Source of the DNA: Acanthosepion pharaonis
Taxonomy: Eukaryota > Mollusca > Cephalopoda > Sepiida > Sepiidae
NCBI GenBank assembly: GCA_903632075.3
Contig: CAHIKZ030003459.1
Coordinates: 114,701 to 178,700, forward strand
Direction: 5' to 3'
DNA length: 64,000 nucleotides
The position numbers were made by a program, and so were the translations under genes. The notes under the pieces were generated by a model. It was given only the letters and a program-made list of their open reading frames with translations, was not told where the DNA came from and made no database searches. Positions within the stretch are counted from its first letter, which is position 1, and the number at the start of each line of letters is the position of its first letter. Below, one piece after another: positions 54,765 through 64,000 of this stretch.

Positions 54765-55147
54765 CATGTAAAACAAAAGAAAATGAAAAGAACATTTCAT
54801 TGCATGTAGAATAGAAGAAAATGAAAGGAACATTTCATTGCATGTAGAACAAAAGAAAATGAAAAGAACATTTCATTGCATGTAGAACAGAAGAAAATGA
54901 AAAGAACATTTCATTGCATGTAGAACAGAAGAAAATGAAAAGAACATTTCATTGCATGCAGAACAGAAGAAAACGAAAAGAACATTTCATTGCATGTAGA
55001 ACAAAAGAAAATGAAAAGAACATTTCATTGCATGTAGAAAAAAAAGAAAATGAAAAGAACATTTCATTGCATGTAGAAAAAAAAGAAAATGAAAAGAACA
55101 TTTCATTGCATGTAGAACAAAAAAAAAATGGAAAGAACATTACCCTT
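54765..55147 (+). repeat. 38-bp tandem repeat, ~10 copies, in gypsy D 3' region
   Basis: Units start CATGTAGAAC and continue AAAAGAAAATGAAAAGAACA and TTTCATTG, at 54765, 54803, 54841, 54879, 54917, 54955, 54993, 55031, 55070 and 55109. Copies are nearly identical. It lies between the env-like region and the polypurine tract. Open frames across it are a by-product of the repeat. Confidence 0.9.
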
Positions 55148-55248
55148 GCATGTTAGAAAGTAGAATAGAATTGCATGAGACAAATGCATGGTGCATGTTA
55201 AATGATGTAATTGGGTTTAGGTGTCATTTACGGGTAAATGACAAATCG

Positions 55249-55261
55249 GTTAGGGGAGGAT
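55249..55261 (+). other. Polypurine tract of gypsy D
   Basis: TTAGGGGAGGAT directly precedes the 3' LTR start at 55262, where plus-strand synthesis is primed. Confidence 0.75.
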
Positions 55262-57220
55262 TGTGGCACCTTGCATTATTAGAAATATTCATAGAAATAT
55301 GATTTAATTTTTTCTTACTCGGTTTACTAAACAGGTTGTTGATTTTTTTTAAAACGGAAAATAATTGAGTTGAAAATAATTCACTAAGATTGTACTTGGA
55401 CGATCCTAAAGGGAAGAAGAAGGAAAAGGGGAAAGAGAGAGGTCGAGAAATACAAAAAGCGGTCATTAACAAAAAACACGAGTCAGAAAGATATCTTAGC
55501 TAGCATGTTGACCGAATTTTTTTAAAGACAATTGGAAGAATAGAATTAGAAATAGTAAAAAGAAAGAAAGGGAAAAGACATGATATCAAAACGGGCCGCT
55601 TGATGAAAACCAGATATCGGTCAAAGCATCTAGCCTACTTTTTGCGTAGAAAGACACCTTATCAATTTGGATAAAGGAAATTTTGGGAACAATGAAAACG
55701 AAATCTTAATCAGAGAAAAGTGTTTTTTGGGTTGGGGAGTGACCGGTGGAACGGTATACAGATTCTGACCTGTTAAAAATTAGAACCCCCACATTGACGA
55801 GTGAAAGATGTTTTCAATTCAGATAAATTAAGATTTTCTGACTGCCGGGTCTGACAAAAAAACAAGAGGTGGAAAAAAAACGATTGTCTCAGATCACAGA
55901 TGGCGACAATATTCTTTCCTGAAGTCACAACTAATTAGCGGCGGGCTGGTTGACAGAGCCCAGTTGAGAGAAAGCCAAAATTGTCATTTTCGTACGTGCA
56001 GAAAAAGGCAAAAATTGGATTTTGTTTTTTAAAAACAAGAACGATGTAACCACGCCCGAAAGGAGGAGAAAGGATGCTCGATCAATAACAATTGGTCGGA
56101 AACGGTCACGTGATCTGCAGAAAAGAAGAGAAAGAAATGCCCGATCAGGAACCATTGGTCGAAAAACGGTCACCTGACATACGAGAGACTAAGAGAGATG
56201 GGTGTGCACCTCCCACAAAAGGCACTGTGAGGAAGTAGGGGGTGAAAACAATAGCGATAATGAGAAATCAAAAATAATGCGACTTTTGGAATTATCGAGA
56301 AAACCCCCGACAGACGCCGACAGACCCACCCCAGTTTGTTGCGGCGTCAATGAAAAAGCAGGACCCCAGTCGACAGAAATCAGTTGGAGTGGAGTTGCAG
56401 CTGGACCGCGGGCAGGGAAAGAGCCTGAACGCGGGCATCGAAGGGCCCGATTCACTCGCCCTTTTCGGGCAAGAGAATCCTCAGACAAGAAATCCTCCCA
56501 GCCCAAGTCGAAGACAGAAGAGTTCAGCCCCGGACGGCAGCGAGAAGAGATCACCTCGGACGACAGAGAGTTGACGAAGAAGAGTTGCGGCAAGAGATCC
56601 TTCCAGCCCAAGTCGAAGACAAGAGAACTTCCAGCCTAAGTCGACGAAGAAGAAGAAATACAACTCAAGTCGAAGAGAAGAATCAACTGCGAATGATCGA
56701 TAGAAATTAGCCCCAGTGTCGAACCAAACCACACTCCGACATACACAATTCTAAAGAGTAGGCAATTCGAAATCTTTAGGTTGTGTGATAGAAGCTTGTG
56801 CCATAGTCCACAGAGCGGGTTGGGAAATGAGAACAATTTTGTTTTTATGTAACGGACATTAAGATATAAAAGGTTGTTACCCATTTTTTTTTCATCAGCA
56901 ATCTTTTTTGTCTCGTGAGTTTATTTTTCTTTTATTTGTATTTTGCCACCCCGTCGGACTCAACTTGTATCGGCCCCAATCCCTGCTGGTCCCGTCTGTC
57001 TAAGATCTAAACACAGCGTGGGTAGACAGACCGGAGATCGGTACAGTTGCTTTAGTGACCAGGTATTGGAAGCGAGTCGGGAAAGGCGAGGCTGGTGATC
57101 ATCTGACCAAGGGGTTGGAGCGGCACGCTTGGACCCAGGAGGAGCGACCAGGAGGAGCGACGTCACCGTTGGCGCCGTAACCAAAGGATTCGACCCTGGG
57201 CCAGGTGTGTAACCGTCACA
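55262..57220 (+). mobile_element. 3' LTR of gypsy D (1959 bp)
   Basis: Matches 45785-47726 along its whole length. Differences are mainly one- or two-base changes in A, T or G runs, with a few substitutions and small indels. It ends AACCGTCACA, followed by CAAT. Confidence 0.93.
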
Positions 57221-57224
57221 CAAT

Positions 57225-57351
57225 GCTAGATATGAAAAAGTACTTTGGTGTTTGAAGACATTCGATAACTCCTAAAATTATTAAAAATCGATTGGTTTCT
57301 TTCGAAAACAGTAGATTTCTTCAAGTTTCGACAGCTAACCCAAATGCATAT
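57225..57351 (-). repeat. Sat1 right of gypsy D
   Basis: Continues the unit broken at 45784 (GCTAGATATGAAAAAGTACT onward). It ends at ATAT (57348-57351), the target duplication of the next LTR. Confidence 0.8.
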
Positions 57352-57892
57352 TGTTACGTGTTGATAATTGTAACAAAGGAAAAAATGATTTTACCACAAC
57401 ACAGAGCTAAATCACAAACAAATATTTAATTTACTAAAACACAACATAAAAAATATACAAGATAAACAAATGTGGCCTACAAAACAGAAAACACAGAGTT
57501 ACTGGCGAAGTGTTAAAGACGGCTAAATTCGGCAGCAAACGTTCTAATTTTCGATTTTAATTTACCCCACCAGGCGTTCCCAATAACCGCCCCCGTTAGT
57601 TCCCTTTGAATCATTAGTAACAGCTGGTCCCGGAAATCCTGCTCACCAAATAGTGAACAGTTCAATTTCCAGTAGCCAGCCAACCTAGACTTAGGCTTAT
57701 CTACGTTTACACGGACCCGGACAAGCCTATGATCCGTATAAACTATATAGTGGAAACTTGGACACCCTAAAAGAGCCCTACATCGACTCTCTAACTAAGA
57801 CTCGGTCGAGGTAGCTAGCAAGCGTCCCAGGAATCGAGCTGCCACTATTTGTCCAAGTCCATGCTACCTCCCGAGGGTGTTCATTCCGGTTC

Positions 57893-58424
57893 TTATCGAA
57901 CAAGATCAAACTCATCGATAAAGTCCCGAAATGGTTTCACGTCCGGGTTGTTAGTACCTTGTTTATGCCCTATACGATCTATATCGGGGTCAAGGACGGC
58001 ATTCCAATCACCCGCTAAAACTACCCGACGAGATGTCGTCAAGTACGGCGCGATCTGCCGAAACAAAGCAGGCCGCTCGGCATGGTTATTGGGCGCATAA
58101 ACCCCAATGAGACGTAGCGTCTTATCCTTTATAGTAACATCCAGCACGCAAAGACTTCCTGCCGGATCTGCGAAGACAAGGGTACATGCAGCCTTCAAAG
58201 ACCTGCTCACCAGCCAAAGAGACACCCCTCAAACGACCATCAAAACATGCTGAATAAAAAAGAACCCTTAGACAGCAAGTTTTCACGGTCATTAGAATAA
58301 AAAACCGGGTCTCTTGTACACAACAAACATTCACCCCGAGGCGCTGAAGGTCGCGAGAAAGCCTCGCTCTGCGAGACTCCGACCTCAGGCCTCGGACATT
58401 TCTACTAGATAACCAGAGAGACAT
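57893..58424 (-). pseudogene. LINE copy 2 endonuclease
   Basis: Starts MSLWLSSRNVRGLRSESRRA at 58424. NVCCVQETRF has the catalytic Glu. 58225-57893 continues with VLDVTIKDKTLRLIGVYAPN and VVLAGDWNAVLDPDIDRIGH. A frameshift near 58225 breaks it. RT is absent. Confidence 0.85.
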
Positions 58425-58635
58425 AGTGAAGATCGAAAAATTTGAGGTACTGGTTTGAACATGGACAGGGGTAAGGATACCGACCGCAAAAAAAATAGAC
58501 CCATGGCCCATCTCAGTCTTGATGGTGCCGTCTTGGGAGATTCCGCCGATATCGGGGAAAGTCAATTTAAGTGCTCTATATAGGGGAGGGGTGAACTAAA
58601 ACTGGGACCCTCCTGCAAAAAATTGCTTTAAATTT

Positions 58636-60395
58636 TTAATTGTTCGTTCTGAAAATCGCAATTGGCAACAGCATTTTATAAGCCCTAATGGCCTCATCAA
58701 GCATAGCCCAAATCTGCTTTGCCCCAGGTCCAGTTCTGATCATTGTCAGAACCCTTTGGACCAACGGGAAGTTTTGAGGCACTTTTGTATCCTTGTCTGC
58801 AAACTGCCGAACCGAGAGCAAATATTTAAAGTCCTTAATACGGTTGCCGTAGTTCCTGGCCCTCTCGGCCTGGGCAGGGGTAACACGACAAACGTCTTCT
58901 CCGGAGTTATAAATAGGCTTCTGTGCCTTCTTCTTTTTATCTTTCATCTCCTGAGAGGGGCTTCGCTGACGTTTGGAAGCGGGAGGTGGAATGTGAATTT
59001 TTTTAAAAAGGGGAACGACTGGGCGTATGTAGAGGAGTGTCGGACGGTTTTTGTTTAACAGGGGAAGGAGTGGGTGTGTTGAGGGGTGTATAAAATGATC
59101 GATGTCTGTAAGGGCTGGGATCTCTATAAAGGGAAACGATTTGGAAGGAGATATCTGGGGCGAAGGTCGTTTCTTAGGAGAGGGTATGGACCGTGTAGAG
59201 GACGTGGAAGGATTTGGGTTTGGGGATTGAGAGATGTGCTGACTATCCAGTTTCTTTTTGAGTTCCTTAATTTTTCCGTCTTTTCAAATCCGGGATCAAA
59301 TTTCTTTTTGTTTGTCTTGGAAAGACATTTGAGTGGCCAGGGCATCGCATTTAACGTTTGCCAGTGGGAAATTGGGGCTGTTAGTGCCTTTCGTCCTTGG
59401 GGCTTCAGGGGACTGAGGACCCGCTGCCCGGCGCTTAAATGGCCTTACCAGCAACTAGCCATTCCCCCTCTCCGCAACTGCACTAGCAGAGGGCGAAGGC
59501 TCTTTGGGGGAATGTGGTCTTTTTGACCAACCGGAGGAGTTCCCTACCGGTCCCAGAAGCTGGCATGCCCATTACAGGCGAGGCGGTTATCAAAGACTCG
59601 GTCAGAGGGGATTCTGGTCAAGGGAGATTGAACTCCAGAGGCGAATTTCTTCTCTGGGCAGGAAGAGGAAAGGTGACCAGTCTTTCCACACTTCCAGCAT
59701 ACAGGTTTACGGCCGGTCACAATGACCGGCAATTTCAATTTCCTACTACCAGGCAGTTGGGGATGGAGAGGAAGACTTTTTCATCTAAACGAATATCAAA
59801 ACTCCACGCCCCGCTCAGGCTATCGCATTATGCAGCCAGTATTTCTCCGAACTGGGACAGGTAGGCCGCGAGATGTTCCCCGAGAACCTGAGGAGAAACC
59901 CTGGCCCTCCTTCGGCCTAGGTACTCGGTCCGCAGAATCAGATCTATGGTAATCAAATCCTTGCTCGAAGCTGTCACGCAATCTTCCGGCGTGGGTAACA
60001 ATACGTCCCACATGCAAAAGCCGGCTCCTTTCACAACTGAGGGGCTTGAACCCCAAGGACTCCAGTGATTTTATCACTGTGTCTTTCGTCGAGCGACAAA
60101 TTTTGCGCTTACGCAAAACTGACACTATTCTTTTTTCAATTTTCCTTAGTTCCTGGGCGTCTTCCAAGTGTCCATCTTCTATGACAAGGTGTGCGTAACA
60201 CTTAGCTCGCTCCAAGAATTCCGCAACATTGATTGAATGACTCGGGGGGGGGGACTTCCAACAAAAGGGCAATTCCCCGGACTCTGAATTATTCATTTTC
60301 TGGTCAGACTTTGAGGCACTATTGGCCTCCATACAATTTTCATTGCCATTTTGGGCATCCATACTTGTGGATTTTTGGCCATTTTGGCCTTCCAT
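58636..60395 (-). pseudogene. LINE copy 2 ORF1 (RNA-binding gag-like protein)
   Basis: N-terminal 191 residues open at 60395-59820 (MEGQNGQKSTSMDAQNGNEN), with an acidic/Asn-rich start and a charged helical block (LEDAQELRKIEKRIVSVLRK). 59738-59544 has the CCHC knuckle CWKCGKTGHLSSSC. 58947-58636 has the C-terminal block (NYGNRIKDFKYLLSVRQFAD, PQNFPLVQRVL, GAKQIWAMLDEAIRAY). Between lies a Ser/Pro/Lys-rich stretch in other frames. Two or more frameshifts. Tx1-type ORF1 proteins have such knuckles. Confidence 0.8.
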
Positions 60396-61691
60396 AGATT
60401 TATGGAAAGTATTTTCATTAACATTTGATGTAGTACCTGGTAACGCAGGATACTCCTCCGTGTCGTCTTTGTCAGGTGGTTTTTTTTTTCACAGAAAATA
60501 AATGTTTTTTCACGGACCTTTTTAGGTCACGGATGACAAGTTTTTTCTTTTTTATAAGTAAAGACGAATAATTTTTTTTCTTCTCCATTTTTTACAAAGG
60601 GAAGGGAAGGGGGAGGGTAATGAAATACGAAGGGAAGGGGAGGGGAGGGTGGTAAAAAAATCAAAGTACGCCTGTGTGCGGGGGGGGGTCTAAATAATAA
60701 AGTTCGCTAGTAGCGAAAAAAGACAGAGAAAATCGCCCGAAGGCGAGATAGCAAAAATAACGGCAAACGATAAATAAAAAGTTTTTTTACAAAAGACAAC
60801 AATTAAAACAAATGGCAAGACAAAAATGCAAACTAAAAAGTACAAAATTCGCTTAAAGCCGAAACAAATAAATTTAAAATACAAATAACAAAATAAACAA
60901 TGAAACGGTTGACAAAGGTAAACAAAAAAAATACGAAACTATCAAAAATTAGCCAAAAGCTAGTTACAAAAACAAAAATGGCTGACGTTAAAAAGCGATT
61001 CAAAAAAAAACAAAAAGAAAATAGACACGTTAGACAATACAAAGAAACAATACAAGGATTAGTACAAATTTGGCACGAAAAAAGCACTACACGAGAAATA
61101 AGTTAACAGATATTAAAAGGTAAGAAAGAAAATACTAGAAATTAAAATTAGTCAGAAAACGTAACTCAGACGGGGGTTAAAAAATAAAGAGAACGAAGAT
61201 ATAATTAAAAGAGAAAAGAAAAAGGAAAGACTGAAATAAAAGTAAAAAGATTAAGAGGGTAAAAATAAAAATTGAGGAGGGTACGAACAGAAAAGAAAAA
61301 ATCAAAATCTTTTCAAACAGTCTTATAAACAGGCGGTAATAAAAGAAAGAAAATTAACCAAAAATGCAGATTAACACAGAAAAAGGGTAAAATTCAAACA
61401 AACCAGTCAAGCGCGAGTCGATGAATGACAAAAATTGACTAGAACAACGTCAAATTCCCATTCATCAACTGACAACCCTTTTCCAAAATCCCATTTTTAT
61501 AGGGGCTAGCTAACACATAATTTGCATATTTCTTGATTTTTCTCGAATATACTAGAATGATCTAGAATCTTCCAAACATTCTATTTTTAATTTCTCTATT
61601 TTACAACTACTTCATGAATGAAAACTTTTTGTAATAACAAGTAGATCTCAATGGAATCCCTTATTATAGAAATGCATCCTCGTAACAATAT

Positions 61692-62159
61692 TAAAATCTC
61701 AGGTGTTTACAAACGTATCAAAATATGGAAACTGTTGAAATAGATTACTTTTTCCAGGATTTTAGCTAGCTTTGATACCTTAAACAACGTTATATTGAAA
61801 AGTAATTTGGCATTTGAAAACTTTTGAAAACATCTAAAATTATTAAAAATCGATTTGTACTAGATCGAAAAGAATTAATTTCAACAAGTTCCGATAGCTT
61901 GCACAAAGTTGTATTAAAAAAGAATTTTATAAAATGGAAGATGGAAAATATAGTTGAATTGAAATTGAATACATTTTTCTGGATTTCAAATAATTTTTAT
62001 AGCTTAAAAAACGGTATATTAAAAATTAACATGATGTTTGGAAACTTTAGAAAACATGAAATTTAAATTATTAAATTAAATATCAAATATATCAAAAATT
62101 GAAAATGTAGTTGAAATACACTGACTAATCCAGGATCTCAAATAGTTTTTGATAGTTTA
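61692..62159 (-). repeat. Sat1, reverse orientation
   Basis: About two units (AAATCGATTTGTACTAGATCG near 61848; AGCTTGCACAAAGTTGTATT near 61900). It ends where gypsy E begins. Confidence 0.8.
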
Positions 62160-62265
62160 TGTTGTGTCGTGTATATTGCTAAGTAAGCATTCGACCTCTG
62201 TTCTAGTTGGTGTCTATTTATCATATGAGCTCATATGCAAATTATACTAATTTGCATCTCACTAC
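62160..62265 (-). mobile_element. 3' LTR of gypsy E (106 bp)
   Basis: On the minus strand it starts TGTAGTGAGATGCAAATTAG right after the polypurine ATAGGGAGA and ends CACGACACAACA at 62160. An ATGCAAAT octamer and a CATATGAGCTCATATG palindrome (62223-62238) occupy the middle. A length near 100 bp is known in mag-like gypsy elements. Confidence 0.6.
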
Positions 62266-63960
62266 ATCTCCCTATAACGGAGGGGCCTTATGCCGCGAGT
62301 ACTTCTTGTACTTCTTCTTGTGCCCTCCTGAACATCTTCCTTTATCTCTCTCCTTTCCCTTGGAGATCTAGATCTATCACGTCTTTCCCTATAATCGAAC
62401 TGTTCCTCTTGCATACTGTGGTCTTTCTCTTCTAACTGATCCCATTCTACTTCTTCCTCTTCTAACTCATCCCTCTCTACTTCTTCCTCCGCAGTTTCAT
62501 TCTGCATTAACTCTTCTGTTACGTCAATAATGGGCATCTCTGAAGGCATTTCCTCATCCGATTCTTCTCCTTGGGATCTTATTTGGTCAGCATGAGCTAG
62601 AACACTGTTCCCATTTTCTTTATTTAATATTGCAGTATTATGTCCTTTCTGCATAATAAATTCGGCTGACTCGGGTTGTATATTTCTGTTTCTTTTGTAC
62701 CACATCTTTTGATTTGTGGCATATGACATAGTCAAAGGGGACCTTAATTGTCTGCCCATTAAGGCAGATGGACTTTCGGCCTGCCTGCATGTGGAATTGT
62801 TCTGTAACTTAATAGTAGTCTTGGTAGAAAAGCATCGATTTCCCCTTCTATTGCAAAGCATGCTTTTATGCCCTTCTTTACCATCTGGACCATCCTTTCC
62901 GCTGTCCCATTAATTTGAGGGTGGTAGGGAGGGGTCTTGTAAAGGTCTGCATCCTATTTTCTTAGCCATTCATGCAAATCAGCATCCACAAATTCTGGTG
63001 CGTTATCAGTCACCAATGTTCTCGGTGTCCCATTCCTCGAAAATATTACTCTTAATATTTGTTTTACGGTGGTACTTTTTTATCAGGTACTCTCACCACT
63101 TCAGGCCAACCTGAATATGCGTCTACTAATATTAATAATAGTCCTATCCATTGACATAGACATGGTCCATGTACTCTGCTCCATGGTTCTACTTCTCAGG
63201 GGCCATACATGTATTTTCTTTTGCTTAAAATTCCTGAGTTCTGTGCATTTTTTGCATCTTCTTACGTAGTCTTCTACGTCTCTTGAGTACCCAGCCACCA
63301 CGCTTCCAATTTTAATCTTCTTTGCGTAGCTGCCACTCCCACAATGTACGTCATCTGTAAACTTTTTATAACCTGTCTCCTCTGTGTTTCTGGGGGAACT
63401 ACCAAGTCTCCATTACATATTATCCCGTTTTCTATAGTCATTCTATGTCTAATTTCTTTGAATGGTCTTTCAGCCATTGAACAATTTCCCCAGTGATTCT
63501 ATTTTATCCTCGACATTATTCTATTTAACACTGGGTCATTTGTAGTTTCAGTAGCCATTTTATCTACATCGGTTTCTACAAGGTGCAAGAATGTGTCTTC
63601 AAATTCCTCGTCGTTTTTGTCCTTCTCCTCTCGAAAAAACCTCAATCTAGATAAGGCATCAACGTGCGGTATCGTATTCCCTTTAATATATTCAATGTCA
63701 AAGTCGAACGCCATCAGTCTAATCGCCCAACGTAATATTCTGGACGTTGTAACTTTCGGTAGCTCTTTCCTTGGGTTGAAAATAAATTCCAGTGGTCTGT
63801 GATCCCTTTTCAACAAGAATTTTTTCCCATCAAAAACTGTCTTGCTCTATCCGTTGTCCACACTATGGCTAGTGCCTCCTTTATATTCGAATAATTGTGT
63901 TCAGTTGTTGTTAATCTCCTCGATAAATACATTATGGGATGCCAATCTTGTGACAAAATA
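62262..63960 (-). pseudogene. Gypsy E RNase H end and integrase
   Basis: 63960-63820 has weak RNase H sequence. 63816-63499 reads KRDHRPLEFIF, EYIKGNTIPHVDALSRLRFF and a linker. 63477-63101 covers the zinc finger (WWLGYSRDVEDYV and CKKCTEL). Near 63030 the frame reads TLVTDNAPEFVD with the second catalytic Asp. 62861-62262 (199 residues) has the C-terminal region with SALMGRQLRSPL and an acidic, Arg-rich tail. The layout is K02A2.6/mag-like. Frameshifts occur at about 63490, 63280, 63080 and 62900. Confidence 0.83.
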
Positions 63961-64000
63961 CCAGATATGGACTGCTCACTCTCGTCAGTAGTTAGAGTTA

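Larger units (their letters stand above)
45785..57220 (+). mobile_element. Gypsy D, near full-length LTR retrotransposon, 11.4 kb
   Basis: Plus strand: LTR, primer binding site, gag, protease, RT, RNase H, integrase, env-like region, tandem repeat, polypurine tract, LTR. The CAAT target duplication at 45781-45784 and 57221-57224 joins the two halves of one Sat1 unit. The LTRs are nearly identical apart from homopolymer lengths, so this is the youngest LTR element in the window. The coding region needs several frame changes. Confidence 0.93.
57519..61440 (-). mobile_element. Tx1-like LINE copy 2 (5' UTR, ORF1, endonuclease; 3' half missing)
   Basis: Minus strand. 5' UTR 61440-60430, ORF1 60395-58636, endonuclease 58424-57893, then sequence equal to 36340-36600 of copy 1, stopping at about 57519. 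LINE copies usually lose their 5' end; here the 3' half is lost together with the middle of the host LTR. A later deletion spanning the LINE end and the LTR explains both. Copies 1 and 2 are clearly one family but differ by many substitutions. Confidence 0.8.
57352..61687 (-). mobile_element. Solo LTR-A, minus orientation, split by LINE copy 2
   Basis: TGTTACGTGTTGATAATTG at 57352 and CATCCTCGTAACA ending at 61687 are the two ends of LTR-A in reverse. ATAT flanks both sides (57348-57351 and 61688-61691), and Sat1 continues beyond. Only the parts equal to 1338-1507 and 1-262 of the first copy remain; the middle ~1075 bp are replaced by the LINE fragment. Confidence 0.85.
62160..64000 (-). mobile_element. 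Gypsy E, 3' part, continues past window end
   Basis: Minus strand: RNase H end, integrase, polypurine tract and a short 3' LTR. Inserted in Sat1. The 5' part lies beyond 64000. Confidence 0.85.

Noticed and set aside
54765..55147. Regular spaced repeats considered as a CRISPR-like array
   Set aside because: Units are contiguous with no variable spacers, and the sequence is eukaryotic.
54914..55156. 80-codon frame with a repeated KKENEKNISLHVE-like motif
   Set aside because: Translation of the 38-bp tandem array; the period is not a multiple of three and copies fall in different frames.

Overview
The window is AT-rich nuclear DNA from a eukaryote, almost certainly an invertebrate animal. The support is the mixture of elements: Ty3/gypsy LTR retrotransposons, a Tx1-like L1 LINE, a Jockey/CR1-like LINE, a Penelope-like element with a GIY-YIG nuclease, and a Tc1/mariner transposon. 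Long satellite arrays, (TA)n tracts and an intron-acceptor/terminal-exon pattern add to this. There are no operons and no bacterial gene layout. The species cannot be fixed from the sequence. Nearly all recognisable coding sequence is transposon pol, and almost all of it is broken. The only candidate host coding sequence is one short terminal exon at 17157-17201 (+), with a possible 3' UTR running to about 19.0 kb. If that is right, much of the first 17 kb could be its last intron, filled with repeats. LAYOUT. 1-1507 is an LTR (family A), followed by a tRNA-Pro-like primer binding site. 2.35-3.99 kb is a gypsy pol remnant on the minus strand. 3.99-7.86 kb is a satellite with a ~215-bp unit (Sat1), interrupted by an LTR of family X; a diverged second X copy follows. 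8.7-13.3 kb is AT-rich DNA with one small MITE candidate. 13.35-16.4 kb holds gypsy B with an LTR at one end and an inverted LTR fragment at the other. 16.4-20.9 kb is the most host-like part. 20.9-25.0 kb is an inverted LTR-X copy, Sat1, and a solo LTR (family Y) with a Tc1-like transposon inside it. 27.0-39.7 kb is a four-level nest: gypsy C sits in a second satellite (Sat2) with a GTAAT target duplication; its 5' LTR is split by a Tx1-like LINE; and the LINE 3' UTR is split by a Penelope-like element carrying hammerhead-ribozyme-like motifs. 40.0-42.1 kb is a Jockey/CR1-like LINE with two local inverted duplications inside its coding region. 43.3-44.2 kb is an internally deleted LINE keeping both termini. 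45.8-57.2 kb is a nearly full-length gypsy (D) with two ~1.95-kb LTRs, a CAAT target duplication, gag with four zinc knuckles, pol, and an env-like 3' region. 57.4-61.7 kb is a second LTR-A copy (minus orientation, ATAT target duplication) containing a LINE fragment. 62.16 kb to the end is gypsy E, with a very short LTR, running off the window. HOW IT WORKS TOGETHER. The window records successive insertions, and flanking duplications together with satellite continuity give their order. Four observations stand out. Hammerhead-like motifs occur in inverted copies in the Penelope-like element. Primer-binding-site regions are tandemly duplicated in two unrelated gypsy elements, and in D one copy appears to have been captured by the LTR. 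Several short, nearly perfect inverted duplications look like template-switch mutations. The same CpG-type lesion has changed the catalytic YxDD motif to YxDN in three different reverse transcriptases. The two D LTRs differ mainly by homopolymer length, so some pol frameshifts may be sequencing errors. I found no tRNA, rRNA, CRISPR array or intact host gene.
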